Below, piece after piece: positions 37,889 through 46,632 of a stretch of 62,105 bases of DNA. The stretch is from Actinomycetota bacterium. Lineage in GTDB: Bacteria > Actinomycetota > Actinomycetes > Streptosporangiales > Streptosporangiaceae. Numbering within the stretch: position 1 is the first letter of the stretch; every line of letters begins with the position of its first letter. Made by a program: the position numbers and the translations under genes. Below the pieces are notes generated by a model, which had not been told where the DNA came from, did no database searches, and saw only the letters and a list, made by a program, of their open reading frames with translations. The stretch is from NCBI GenBank assembly GCA_003168215.1, contig PMSW01000041.1, positions 1-62,105 of the forward strand, written 5' to 3'.

Positions 37889-39784
37889 GTGGCAGGCCTC
37901 ATCGAGGAGTACGCGATCATCGGCGACATGCAGACAGCGGCGCTGATCGGCCTGGACGGCTCGGCCGAGTGGCTCTGCCTGCCCCGTTTCGACTCGCCGG
38001 CCTGCTTCGCTGCGCTGCTCGGCGACGAGCGCAACGGCCAGTGGATGATCGCGCCGACCGCCTCGCAGGGGCCGCCGTCCCGCCGGGGCGAGGTGAGCAG
38101 GCGCTACCAGGGCGACACCCTGATCCTGCAGACCGAGTGGCGGACCGCGGGCGGGACCGTCCGGGTGATCGACTTCATGCCGCCCCGCGGCAACGAGGCA
38201 CCGGTGCTGGTGCGGATCGTCGAGGGAGTCGAGGGCGCCGTCGAGATGGAATGCGTCTTCCGGCTGCGGTTCGGCTACGGCAAGGTCATTCCCTGGGTCC
38301 GCCGGCTCGACGGGGCCATCCTCGCCGTCGCCGGGCCTGACTCGGTCTGGCTGCGCACCCCGGTGCGGCTGACCGGCCACGAGATGGCTCATGAGGCGAG
38401 CTTCACGGTCCGGGCGGGCGAGCGGGTGCCTTTCGTGATGTCCTGGCAGCAGTCGCACCTGGCCGCGCCCGAGCCGGTCGACGCCGACGAGGCGCTGGCG
38501 GCGACCGGCGACTTCTGGGCCGGCTGGGTGGCCCGCTGCACTTACCACGGCGAGTACCGGGACGCCGTGATCCGCTCGCTGATCACCCTCAAGGCGCTCA
38601 CCTACGCGCCCACCGGGGGCATCGTGGCCGCGCCGACCACCTCGCTGCCCGAGGATCTCGGCGGCGTGCGCAACTGGGACTACCGGTACTGCTGGCTGCG
38701 CGACGCCACGATCACCCTCGAGGCGCTGCTGCGCACGGGCTACACCGACGAGGCCGCCGCCTGGCGGGAGTGGCTGGGCCGGGCGATCGCGGGAGATCCG
38801 CGCGATGTGCAGATCATGTACGGCGTGGCCGGCGAGCGCCGGCTGACCGAGTGGGAGGCCGACTGGCTGCCCGGGTACGAGGACTCCGCCCCGGTGCGGA
38901 TAGGGAACGCCGCGGTGAACCAGCGTCAGCTGGACGTCTACGGCGAGGTGGTCGACGCGATCGCGCTCGGCGGCCAGGCCGGGCTGAGATTCGACCGGCA
39001 CACCTGGAGCCTGGTCCGCGCCCTGCTGCTGTTCCTGGAGAAGAACTGGCAGCTGCCGGACGAGGGAATCTGGGAAGTCCGCGGGCCACGGCAGCACTTC
39101 GTGCACTCCAAAGTGATGGCCTGGGTCGCCTTTGACCGCGCCGTCCGGCTGACCGAGCTCGGCCAGCGGGGTCCCACCCAGCGCTGGCGGGACGTCCGCG
39201 ATCGCATTCACGCCGAGGTGTGCGAGAAGGGGTACGACGCCGGGCGCGGCACGTTCACGCAGTACTACGGAAGCGCCGAGCTCGACGCCGCGGTGCTGAT
39301 GATCCCGGAGGTCGGGTTCCTGCCCCCCGATGACCCGCGGGTCGTCTCGACCGTCGAGGCGATCCAGCGTGAGCTCGTCCGTGACGGGCTGGTGCTGCGG
39401 TACTCCCAGCCTGCCGCCACGTCCGGCGGCACGGGAGGCGGGCCAGCCGGGCCTGGCTCAGCGGCCGGCTCCGCGCAGCCGGTCGTTGACGGGCTGGCGG
39501 GCGGTGAGGGTGCCTTCCTCGCCTGCAGCTTCTGGCTGGTGAACGCGCTGCACATGATCGGCCGCTACGACGAGGCGGTGCAGCTATTCGAGCGGCTGCT
39601 CTCCCTGCGCAGCGACGTCGGCCTGCTGAGCGAGGAATACGACCCCCGGTACAACCGGCAGGTCGGCAACACGCCGCAGGCTTTCAGTCACATGCCGCTG
39701 ATCCTGTCGGCGCTTAATCTGGCGAGCCATTCCGGGCACCACTGTCGCAGGCCAGCCGGACGCAAAAGGCACGTACAGCCCTAA
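37889..39784 (+). CDS. Glycoside hydrolase family 15 protein (trehalase/glucoamylase-like)
   Basis: A 631-residue GH15 enzyme. The start is GTG 37889, with GAGGAGG eight bases before it, giving VAGLIEEYAIIGDMQTAALIGLDGSAEWLCLPRFDSPACFAALLGDE, the standard N-terminal super-beta-sandwich of this clade. The (alpha/alpha)6 catalytic domain has RNWDYRYCWLRDA and the C-terminal LLSEEYDPRYNRQVGNTPQAFSH containing catalytic acidic residues. The mycobacterial clade hydrolyses trehalose, others maltodextrins; trehalose is my preferred guess. It has a Gly/Ala/Pro insertion (ATSGGTGGGPAGPGSAAGSA) just before the VDGLAGGEGAFLACSFWLVN block. Confidence 0.9.
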   Translation: MAGLIEEYAIIGDMQTAALIGLDGSAEWLCLPRFDSPACFAALLGDERNGQWMIAPTASQGPPSRRGEVSRRYQGDTLILQTEWRTAGGTVRVIDFMPPRGNEAPVLVRIVEGVEGAVEMECVFRLRFGYGKVIPWVRRLDGAILAVAGPDSVWLRTPVRLTGHEMAHEASFTVRAGERVPFVMSWQQSHLAAPEPVDADEALAATGDFWAGWVARCTYHGEYRDAVIRSLITLKALTYAPTGGIVAAPTTSLPEDLGGVRNWDYRYCWLRDATITLEALLRTGYTDEAAAWREWLGRAIAGDPRDVQIMYGVAGERRLTEWEADWLPGYEDSAPVRIGNAAVNQRQLDVYGEVVDAIALGGQAGLRFDRHTWSLVRALLLFLEKNWQLPDEGIWEVRGPRQHFVHSKVMAWVAFDRAVRLTELGQRGPTQRWRDVRDRIHAEVCEKGYDAGRGTFTQYYGSAELDAAVLMIPEVGFLPPDDPRVVSTVEAIQRELVRDGLVLRYSQPAATSGGTGGGPAGPGSAAGSAQPVVDGLAGGEGAFLACSFWLVNALHMIGRYDEAVQLFERLLSLRSDVGLLSEEYDPRYNRQVGNTPQAFSHMPLILSALNLASHSGHHCRRPAGRKRHVQP

Positions 39785-39902
39785 AGCCCTTTTCCTGAAC
39801 GGAGACCGGTGTGCCCGTCCCGTTATCTACCGTCAGCGCCGCGGCGGAGATTGCCAGCTCGTCCCGCGGCGGGTTCGGGCGATGCGAGACTGACTCATAG
39901 CC

Positions 39903-40808
39903 ATGCCTGCCCGTCCGCACATCCTGGTCGTCAACGGCCGCAAGGTCCGTCAGCCCGTCTTCGTGATCGGCGCCCCGCACTCGGGCACGGACCTGCTGGT
40001 GCGCGCCCTGAAGCAGACAGCCGGATTCCACGTCACCATGGGGCAGCGCGCGATCGTCAGCGTGGTGCACGCGTTCGCCCGGAGCCCGTCCATCCAGCGC
40101 GGCCGCGGCGAGGCGGCCACGACCGTGCTGCGGGATGCCTTCGCGCAGGCGTGGCAGATCTCCCCGTACGCCTGCATGGCCTGCTCGCCAGCCTGTCGTG
40201 AGGCGGGCCGGGTCGACGGCGCCGGCGTCTGCGTGGCCGAGCGCGACATTGTCAGGTACGGCGACGCCAGCCCCGACCTGATCTACTGCGCCGACGGGCT
40301 GGTGGACGCATTTCCCGATGCCCGGATAGTGCAGATCATCAGGGACGGCAGGGACGTGGTCGCCGGGATGCTCGGGGACTCCGGCGCGCTGTCCTGGTTC
40401 AGCCCCGGCGTGGCGAATGTGGAGAGCGAGTTCCCCAACCCGTTCTTCGGCATCGAGACCGAGGCTGACCTTGCGGTCTGGCCGGGCCTGTCGCTGGCGG
40501 CCAAGTGCGCGCTGCGCTGGCGCGGCTCGGTCCGGCAGATGGCCAGGCTGCGCAGCAGCATGGGTCCTGAGCAGCTCACCACCCTCCGGTACGAGCAGGT
40601 GGTCCGCCACCCCGTGGCGGCGGCCAGGGCAGTGTCCGACTTCATCGGCGCGAGGATCTCGGCCATCCCGGCACGGGACAACGGCACGGCCGGGCCGGGG
40701 CGGGCAATCGAGGCCGGCGGGTGGCGCCGGGTGCTTACTCCCCGGCAACTCAACGAGGTTGAGCAGGTGGCAGGAACCGATCTGCGCCGGGTGGGCTACG
40801 GCGGCTGA
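39903..40808 (+). CDS. Sulfotransferase family protein
   Basis: A 301-residue protein with the PAPS-dependent sulfotransferase layout. The 5'-phosphosulfate loop is VFVIGAPHSGTDLLVRAL (residues 19-36) and the 3'-phosphate motif is IVQIIRDGRDVVAGMLGDSG. The central part has four cysteines in CMACSPACREAGRVDGAGVC, unusual for the family and possibly a metal site. It ends LTPRQLNEVEQVAGTDLRRVGYG, a common sulfotransferase tail. It would transfer sulfate to a lipid, sugar or small molecule; the acceptor is unknown. It appears monocistronic. Confidence 0.82.
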   Translation: MPARPHILVVNGRKVRQPVFVIGAPHSGTDLLVRALKQTAGFHVTMGQRAIVSVVHAFARSPSIQRGRGEAATTVLRDAFAQAWQISPYACMACSPACREAGRVDGAGVCVAERDIVRYGDASPDLIYCADGLVDAFPDARIVQIIRDGRDVVAGMLGDSGALSWFSPGVANVESEFPNPFFGIETEADLAVWPGLSLAAKCALRWRGSVRQMARLRSSMGPEQLTTLRYEQVVRHPVAAARAVSDFIGARISAIPARDNGTAGPGRAIEAGGWRRVLTPRQLNEVEQVAGTDLRRVGYGG

Positions 40809-40829
40809 CGGCGCCCGCTGGTTCACGGT

Positions 40830-40884
40830 GGCTGGCTGGCTTGCGGCGGCTGGCGGCTGGCGGCTGGCTGGCTTGCGGCGGCTG
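40830..40884. repeat. Two identical 23-bp direct repeats
   Basis: Copies at 40830-40852 and 40862-40884, built of GGCTGGC units, lie between the sulfotransferase stop and the SDR start. Confidence 0.8.
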
Positions 40885-40918
40885 ACTGCGCGCCCGGGCG
40901 GTGCGGCAGGATGGCCCC

Positions 40919-41677
40919 ATGGATCTTGGCTTGCGTGATCGCGTGTACGTGGTGACCGGCGGCAGCCGCGGCCTCGGCCTGGCTACCGCGCAGGCACTGG
41001 CGGCCGACGGTGCCCGGGTGGTGCTCTCCGCCAGGGACGCCGCCGCGGTCGCCGCCGCGGTGGCCGGGCTCGGCGCCGGGAACGCGGCCGGGCTGGCCGC
41101 CGATCTCGCCGACCCGGCCGCGGCCGGGCAGCTGGTGGCCGCCGCCAGGGCCACGTTCGGCCGGCTGGACGGCGCGCTGATCAGCGTCGGCGGCCCGCCG
41201 GGCGGAACCGTCATGAGCACGTCCGACGACGCCTGGCGGGCCGCGTTCGAGTCGGTGTTCCTCGGTGCCGTCCGGCTGGCCAGGACGCTCGGCAGCGAGC
41301 TTGGCGAAGGCGGCTCGATCGCGTTCGTGCTGTCCACGTCGGTGCGTTCCCCGATCGACTCGCTGGCTCTCTCGAACGGCCTCCGGCCGGGCCTGGCCGG
41401 TGTCGCCAAGTCCCTCGCTGACGAGCTCGGGCCGCGCGGGATCCGGGTCAACGGCCTGCTTCCCGGCCGGATCGCGACCGGCCGGGTGCGCGAGCTCGAT
41501 GCCCGCCGGGGTGCGCCGGAGGAGGTCAGGGCAGAGCATTCGGAGGGCATCCCGCTGCGCAGGTACGGCACGCCGGAGGAGTTCGGCCGGGTGGCCGCCT
41601 TCGTGCTGTCCCCGGCGGCAAGCTATCTCAGCGGCGCGATGATCCCGGTCGAGGGCGGCGCGCTGCGCGCGCTCTGA
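40919..41677 (+). CDS. SDR family protein with substituted catalytic Tyr/Lys
   Basis: A 252-residue short-chain dehydrogenase-like protein. The cofactor loop VVTGGSRGLGLATAQALA is intact. At the active site, where YxxxK is expected (aligned with NYAASKAG), the sequence is LSNGLRPG, so Tyr is replaced by Ser and Lys by Arg. The same replacement defines a known atypical SDR subgroup with an SNxxR motif. The C-terminus SYLSGAMIPVEGGALRAL is normal. ATG 40919 is used. Whether it is a catalytically altered reductase or a binding protein cannot be told. Confidence 0.85.
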   Translation: MDLGLRDRVYVVTGGSRGLGLATAQALAADGARVVLSARDAAAVAAAVAGLGAGNAAGLAADLADPAAAGQLVAAARATFGRLDGALISVGGPPGGTVMSTSDDAWRAAFESVFLGAVRLARTLGSELGEGGSIAFVLSTSVRSPIDSLALSNGLRPGLAGVAKSLADELGPRGIRVNGLLPGRIATGRVRELDARRGAPEEVRAEHSEGIPLRRYGTPEEFGRVAAFVLSPAASYLSGAMIPVEGGALRAL

Positions 41678-41704
41678 TCGCGCGGGCCGCGATTGCCGCA
41701 TCAG

Positions 41705-41723
41705 GCCGCGACGGCCTCGCGGC
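41705..41723. terminator. Short hairpin between convergent SDR and SCO1-like genes
   Basis: GCCGCGA (41705-41711), with loop CGGCC and TCGCGGC (41717-41723). It lies in the 49-base gap between two convergent genes. A T-run is lacking. Confidence 0.35.
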
Positions 41724-41726
41724 AGG

Positions 41727-42890
41727 TCAGGCTCTTCTGGCGGCGGCCTCGAGCGCGGCTACCGGGAGCCAGCCGTCGTGCTTCCACACGATCTTGCCTG
41801 AGGCCGAGGTGAGTACGTACCAGGGCTGGTCCGCTACCCCGTACCCGTCGGCGAGCCTGCCGGAGGTATCGAGGGCAACCGGGTAGCCCAGCGGCTTGCC
41901 CAGCCGCTGCAGGTACGCCCGCGCCGCGTCAGGTGATGGCTCGGTGACTGCCTCGTCCACCGCGACCAGCCGCGGCAGCTTGCCTCGCCGCGCCGCCCGG
42001 GCGTACCGGCTGAGCGCGGTGAGCCGCGCCCGCAGGTCGGTAGTCTCGGCCAGCCAGGTGGCGAAGAAAACCAGGAGATGCGGGCGGCCGGGGCCGAGGG
42101 TGACCGACCCGCCGTGAACAGCCGGCAGCACTGCCCGTGACGTGGGCGCCAGCCCGCCGATATAGGCCAGCGACCGCTGGCTGGCCAGCCGCGGGTGACC
42201 CGGCAGCAGGCTGGCGGCCTCCTCGGCCAGCACCTGCGCCTGCTGGCCGACGCTGGCATAGGCCATCTGGGTCAGGTACAGCTTCTGCTCCCGGCCCCGC
42301 TGGTCGATCACGAACAGCGCCGGGGTGTGGTCGATCTGACCGGCCTGGATCTGCACGTAAACGTGGTAGGCCTGCCAGACTGCCCGCAGCTGCGCGCGCG
42401 AGCCGGTCAGGAAATCCCACTGGCTGACCATGGAGTGGGCCCGGGAGTAAGCCATCACGTCGGCCACTGACCTGGCCCGCGGGTTCGCGTCGATGCCGAG
42501 CAGCTGCACCTGGTCCCCGGCGGCACCCAGCAGGTCCCTGGCTTCCACCATGCTGAGAGTGGTCAGCGGGCAGATCGTCGTGCACTCGGAGTCGGTGAAC
42601 GCCAGGATCACGACCTTGCCGCGGAACTGGCTCAGCGACATCGGCTGGCCGAACTGGTTGACCAGCCGGAACCCCGGCGCCGCCAGCCCGCCCAGCGAGG
42701 TACCCGGATCCAGGTCCGGGTTGGCCGCGGCGGCCCGCGCCTGCCCGGCCGCCGCCTGGCCTGCCCCTTGCGCCGCTCCGGCACTGGCGCTGCAAGCCGT
42801 GACGGCCAGCAGCCCGGCAAGGAGACCAAGGCGAAACGGCATCCGCCGCCGCATCCGCCCGGCCGCGCTGGTCCTGTCCACGGCCATCAT
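41727..42890 (-). CDS. SCO1/SenC-type lipoprotein with a second, cysteine-free thioredoxin-like domain
   Basis: A 387-residue lipoprotein. ATG 42890 gives MMAVDRTSAAGRMRRRMPFRLGLLAGLLAVTACSAS, with a lipobox Cys at about residue 33. Domain 1 (about 60-215) is SCO1/SenC-like: FRLVNQFGQPMSLSQFRGKVVILAFTDSECTTICPLTT has the copper/redox CxxxC. It ends with TPALFVIDQRGREQKLYLTQM, although the usual conserved His is not certain. Domain 2 (about 250-385) resembles a TlpA-like domain, but where WCxxC should stand it reads FFATWLAETTDLRA, so no redox cysteines remain. A role in copper or thiol delivery to an oxidase outside the membrane is inferred. Confidence 0.8.
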   Translation of the reverse strand: MMAVDRTSAAGRMRRRMPFRLGLLAGLLAVTACSASAGAAQGAGQAAAGQARAAAANPDLDPGTSLGGLAAPGFRLVNQFGQPMSLSQFRGKVVILAFTDSECTTICPLTTLSMVEARDLLGAAGDQVQLLGIDANPRARSVADVMAYSRAHSMVSQWDFLTGSRAQLRAVWQAYHVYVQIQAGQIDHTPALFVIDQRGREQKLYLTQMAYASVGQQAQVLAEEAASLLPGHPRLASQRSLAYIGGLAPTSRAVLPAVHGGSVTLGPGRPHLLVFFATWLAETTDLRARLTALSRYARAARRGKLPRLVAVDEAVTEPSPDAARAYLQRLGKPLGYPVALDTSGRLADGYGVADQPWYVLTSASGKIVWKHDGWLPVAALEAAARRA

Positions 42891-42953
42891 CCTGCCATCC
42901 GCCCGGACAGCCGCCGCGATCTGCCGGCCGACGCTAGCTAACGGCGCGGAGCG

Positions 42954-42998
42954 TGCCTGCCGCTCCCGCTCAGCGAGGGGAGCTGGGAGCGGCAGGCA
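42954..42998 (-). terminator. 14-bp hairpin downstream of the secreted repeat protein gene
   Basis: Perfectly complementary arms TGCCTGCCGCTCCC (42954-42967) and 42985-42998 with a 17-nt loop, starting six bases beyond the stop of the secreted repeat gene. It probably ends that transcript ahead of the SCO1-like gene. Confidence 0.6.
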
Positions 42999-43003
42999 GC
43001 GAT

Positions 43004-44158
43004 CTAGTTGTGCTCGGCCAGCGTCAGCTGCACCCCCGAGCTGTTGTACTCGCCGCCGACGGCTGTGCACGACGTCGTGGAGCAGGTGAGTCCGTTGAAG
43101 CCACTGCCGTTGCCGTGACTGGGGTCCGGGACGGTGACCTGTGACCACGTGCTGCCGTTCCATGCCTCGATCAGCGGCAGGCCCGGGGAGCCGTCAGCAT
43201 CGTCGCCGTACTCCCCGGCAGCTGTGCAGCTCTTCGCCGAGACGCACCGGACCGCGTACAGGCTGTCGTTCCCCTGGCTTTCGCCAGCCGGGTTGGCCGT
43301 CTTCTCGATTGACCACTTCGATCCGTTCCACCGTTCGGCTAGCGTGGTAGTCACGCTGGATTCCGGCGACCCCTCAAAGTAGAAAGCGGAGCCGACCGCC
43401 GTGCAATCGGTGCTGTAGCAGCCGACGCCGTAGAGTGCCACGTCGCTGGCCGTCACGCCGTCGACCTTGGGCAGGGCCGGGCTGCCCTGGGCGGTCCAGC
43501 TGGTCCCGTTCCAGTGCAGGAGCAGCGGCTTGGCACCGCCGTTGCCATTGTCGCCCGATGCATAGCAGTTCGAGGTCGTTACGCAAGAGACCCCGAACAG
43601 GTACCCCGTCACCCCGGACGGCACCGCCTGGACGGTCCACGAGGTGCCGTTGTAGCGCTCGATCAGCGGCTTATCGCCGCTGCTGTTCGAGCCGACCGCT
43701 ACGCAGCTGGTCGCCCCGGCGCACTTGATCTCGTTCAGCGCGCCCCCCGCGCTGGGAATGGCGTCGATCTTCCACGTGGTGCCGTTCCAGGTTTCGATCA
43801 GTGGATCAGCGCTGGTGTATCCGACCGCGATGCAGTCCGTGCCCGAGATGCAGGCGACCCCGGACAGGCTGGCTTCCGAGCCACTGTCAGGGGTGGGCTG
43901 GATCGCCCAGGTGCTGCCGTTGTAATACTCGGCCAGGGTGAGCTCGGCTCCGGAGCTGCTGTAGTAGCCCCCGACCGCCGTGCAGTCGCCAGCCGAGTCG
44001 CAGGTGACCCCGAAGAGGTCAGTCGATGTGGCGCCTGCGGGGCTCGGAGTGGACTGGGCGGACCAGCCGGTAGCCGCGATGGCGGGAGCCGAGCCCAATG
44101 ATAAGGCCAGCACCGTAGCGCCAGCCGTCGCCAGGAAGCCTGCAGCTAAGCGATTCAT
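43004..44158 (-). CDS. Secreted protein of seven Cys-paired WNGTxW repeats, function unknown
   Basis: A 384-residue exported protein. The signal peptide MNRLAAGFLATAGATVLALSLGSAPAIAA probably ends at AIA-A. The rest is about seven repeats of 45-55 residues. Each has a Cys pair (GVTCDSAGDCTAVGGY, GVACISGTDCIAVGYT, IKCAGATSCVAVGSN, GVSCVTTSNCYASGD, GVGCYSTDCTAVGSA, VRCVSAKSCTAAGEY, GLTCSTTSCTAVGGE) and then a LIExWNGTSWxxxxxP strand pair. Seven such beta-rich units suggest a propeller with one disulfide per blade. AAAGGGCG precedes the ATG. I do not know a function. The gene stands between intergenic regions and is probably monocistronic. Confidence 0.8.
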   Translation of the reverse strand: MNRLAAGFLATAGATVLALSLGSAPAIAATGWSAQSTPSPAGATSTDLFGVTCDSAGDCTAVGGYYSSSGAELTLAEYYNGSTWAIQPTPDSGSEASLSGVACISGTDCIAVGYTSADPLIETWNGTTWKIDAIPSAGGALNEIKCAGATSCVAVGSNSSGDKPLIERYNGTSWTVQAVPSGVTGYLFGVSCVTTSNCYASGDNGNGGAKPLLLHWNGTSWTAQGSPALPKVDGVTASDVALYGVGCYSTDCTAVGSAFYFEGSPESSVTTTLAERWNGSKWSIEKTANPAGESQGNDSLYAVRCVSAKSCTAAGEYGDDADGSPGLPLIEAWNGSTWSQVTVPDPSHGNGSGFNGLTCSTTSCTAVGGEYNSSGVQLTLAEHN

Positions 44159-44580
44159 CGCTTCGCCCTTTCTCTTACGGGGCCAGTCCGGGTGACTGGC
44201 GCACCGAGAGCGCGCTGGGAGTCGAACCCACCGGGCCACGGCCCGTACCGGCATGGCGCCGCGCTCGTCGTTGCGGCGCTGACGCGCCCGGTTCATCTGT
44301 CGGGGGTGCCTCCCGCGCGGGGGCTGGTCCCGCTGATCATGCCCTGCAGCGGCAGCGCCGACTGCGGTCACCGCCCGACGGGACGCGATCCTGCGTGCAT
44401 AGAGCCGGGCCGGCGATCGGGACATCGACTGCGTTCAGCGCTGCCGGGTACTGGCTGCCGAGGTCGAGCAAGCCGGCCCCCCGAGCCGGGGAGATGCCCA
44501 TCCGCCCGGCTATATCCCACGGTACGGCAAAGGTCCCCTGTCCGGAAGTTCCGTCCTAACGGGCTGCTTGCCGCCGGCCG
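44159..44580. other. Gap holding the secreted-repeat promoter and a tRNA-like remnant
   Basis: About 420 bases without a supported gene. A plus-strand frame beginning RARWESNPP here is the typical antisense reading of a tRNA T-arm, not a protein. Apart from the tRNA-like element (44208-44266), I see short inverted repeats around 44480-44500 but no clear promoter. Confidence 0.4.
44208..44266 (-). other. 59-nt tRNA-like element lacking an anticodon arm
   Basis: On the minus strand a perfect 7-bp acceptor-like stem GAGCGCG/CGCGCTC encloses a D-arm-like GCCATGCCGGTACGGGC and a T-arm GTGGGTTCGACTCCCAG with the canonical TTCGA loop. Only 9 nt lie between the D-like and T arms, where an anticodon arm plus variable loop should take at least 20. 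It is likely a deleted tRNA pseudogene, but chance is not excluded. Confidence 0.35.
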
Positions 44581-46542
44581 CTAGGACGCCGGGAGGGGCT
44601 CCTGGCTGGCGAACTGGGTCCGGTAGAGCTCCGCGTACAGCCCGCCGGCCGCGAGCAGCTCGTCGTGGCGGCCGCGCTCGCGGACCTGGCCGGCGTCGAT
44701 CACGAGGATCTGGTCCGCCTCGCGGATGGTGGACAGCCGGTGCGCGATCACCAGTGAGGTCCGGCCGGCCAGGGCGGTCCTCAGCGCTCGCTGGACGGCC
44801 GCTTCGGACTCCGAGTCCAGATGCGCGGTCGCCTCGTCGAGCACGACCACCGACGGCGCCTTGAGCAGCAGCCTGGCGAGCGCGATCCGCTGCTTCTCGC
44901 CACCGGACAGCCGGTAGCCGCGGTCACCGACGATGGTGTCGAGGCCGTCGGGCAGCATCGAGATCAGGTCCCAGATCTGGGCGGCCCGGCAGGCCTGCTC
45001 CAGCTCCGGCCCGGAGGCATCGGGCCGCGCGTACACCAGGTTGGCGCGGATCGTGTCATGGAACATGTGCGCGTCCTGGGTGACGACGCCCACCACGTCA
45101 TGCAGCGAGTCCTGGGTGACATCCCTGATGTCGTGGCCGCCGATCCGGACGGCGCCCTCGCCCGGGTCGTACAGCCGCGATACCAGGTGCGTGATCGTCG
45201 TCTTGCCAGCGCCCGATGGCCCGACCAGCGCGGTGAGCTGACCCGGCGGCGCGCGGAACGTCACGTCCCTGAGTACCTCCTGGCTGGCGCCCGCATGCTC
45301 GGGCACGGGCAGCGCGATCGACTCGAGCGACGCGAGCGAGACCTCGGACGCCGCCGGGTAGCGGAAGAAAACGTGGTCGAAGTCGATCTCCGGCGAGAGC
45401 GGAGCCGGCGCGGCCGGCCGGCCCGGGGCGGCCAGCCCGCCCGGCAGGGTCGGCGAGGCGGTGGTGGCAGAGCCGGTCCTCGGCAGGGCCGTGGCACCCG
45501 GCCGGTCCTGGATCAGCGGCTTCAGGTCAAGCACCTCGAACACCCGGTCGAAGCTGACCAGCGCCGTCATGACGTCCACCTGCACGTTCGACAGGGCGGT
45601 AATCGGGCCGTACATCCGGCTGAGCAGGCTGGCCAGTGCCACGAGCGCGCCGAGGCTGATGCTGCCGTCGATCACCAGGCTGCCGCCGAGGCCGTAGACA
45701 AGCGCGGTCGCGATCGAGGCGAGCAGGACCAGCGCGATGAAGAACGCCCGGCCGTACATGGCGGTGACTACGCCGATGTCGCGGACCCTGGCGGCCCGGC
45801 CCGAGAACACCTCGGCCTCCTCCCCGGAGCGGCCGAAGAGCTTGACAAGCATCGCGCCAGCCACGTTGAAACGCTCGGTCATCGTGGAGCCCATCGCCGC
45901 ATCGAGCTGCATAGACTCCCTGGTCAGTCGCTGCATCCTGCGGCCGAGCGCTCGCGCGGGCAAGATGAATACCGGGATCAGCACCAGGGCGGCCAGGGTT
46001 ACCACCGGGGACAGGTAGAACATGACCGCCAGCACCAGGATCAGCGACAGGAAGTTGGACACCACCCCGGACAGGGTCGAGGTGATCGCCTGCTGAGCGC
46101 CGATCACGTCACTGTTCAGCCTGCTCACCAGCGAGCCGGTCTGCGCCCTGGTGAAGAACGCGATGGGCTGCTGCTGGACATGCCGGAATACCTCGGTACG
46201 CAGGTCGTAGATCAGGCCCTCGCCGACCCGGGCCGAGTACCAGCGCTGGGCGATGGACAGGAGCGCGTCGAACAGGGCGAGGCCCGCCACGACGCCGGCG
46301 ATCGTCAGGACGGCCCTGGTGTCCTTCGCCTCGATCTTGTTGACGGTCAGCCCGAGCAGCAACGGCACGGCCACCGTGACGACCGCGTCCAGTGCCGTGG
46401 TGATCATGAAGAGGGTGAGCTCGCCCCGGTAAGGCCTGGCGTAAGAGGCCACCCGCCGGACGGTGCCCGGCTTCAGCCGCTGGCGGGTGACTGAGCTGTC
46501 GCGGCTGAAGGACCGCATCGCCTGCCAGCTAGCCGGATTCAT
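44581..46542 (-). CDS. ABC exporter, fused membrane and ATPase domains
   Basis: A 653-residue half-transporter of the MsbA/LmrA type. Residues 30-330 form the six-helix exporter domain (YRGELTLFMITTALDAVVTVAVPLLLGLTV; intracellular loops with FFTRAQTGSLVSRLNSD). After a Pro/Ala linker the ATPase has Walker A GPSGAGKTT, Q-loop VVTQDAHMFHDTI, signature LSGGEKQRIALARLLL, Walker B SVVVLDEATAHLD and H-loop IAHRLSTI. As a homodimer it would export a lipid or drug. ATG 46542; about 90 bases separate it from the enoyl-CoA hydratase gene. Confidence 0.92.
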   Translation of the reverse strand: MNPASWQAMRSFSRDSSVTRQRLKPGTVRRVASYARPYRGELTLFMITTALDAVVTVAVPLLLGLTVNKIEAKDTRAVLTIAGVVAGLALFDALLSIAQRWYSARVGEGLIYDLRTEVFRHVQQQPIAFFTRAQTGSLVSRLNSDVIGAQQAITSTLSGVVSNFLSLILVLAVMFYLSPVVTLAALVLIPVFILPARALGRRMQRLTRESMQLDAAMGSTMTERFNVAGAMLVKLFGRSGEEAEVFSGRAARVRDIGVVTAMYGRAFFIALVLLASIATALVYGLGGSLVIDGSISLGALVALASLLSRMYGPITALSNVQVDVMTALVSFDRVFEVLDLKPLIQDRPGATALPRTGSATTASPTLPGGLAAPGRPAAPAPLSPEIDFDHVFFRYPAASEVSLASLESIALPVPEHAGASQEVLRDVTFRAPPGQLTALVGPSGAGKTTITHLVSRLYDPGEGAVRIGGHDIRDVTQDSLHDVVGVVTQDAHMFHDTIRANLVYARPDASGPELEQACRAAQIWDLISMLPDGLDTIVGDRGYRLSGGEKQRIALARLLLKAPSVVVLDEATAHLDSESEAAVQRALRTALAGRTSLVIAHRLSTIREADQILVIDAGQVRERGRHDELLAAGGLYAELYRTQFASQEPLPAS

Positions 46543-46632
46543 GGTGCCGGAAACCTCCAGGCGGCCGGGGAGCTTCCCGGATCAGCTACGGGCGAACTGG
46601 CGGTAAGCGGCGGGAATGCCAGCGGCGGAGTG

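Noticed and set aside
37598-39211. 537-codon minus-strand frame opposite the GH15 gene
   Set aside because: Antisense shadow in GC-rich DNA; its sequence is Arg/His/Gly/Asp-rich without domains, while the plus strand carries full GH15 motifs.
44192-44584. Plus-strand frame beginning with RARWESNPP
   Set aside because: This is the usual false reading across a tRNA T-arm, with no conserved domain after it.
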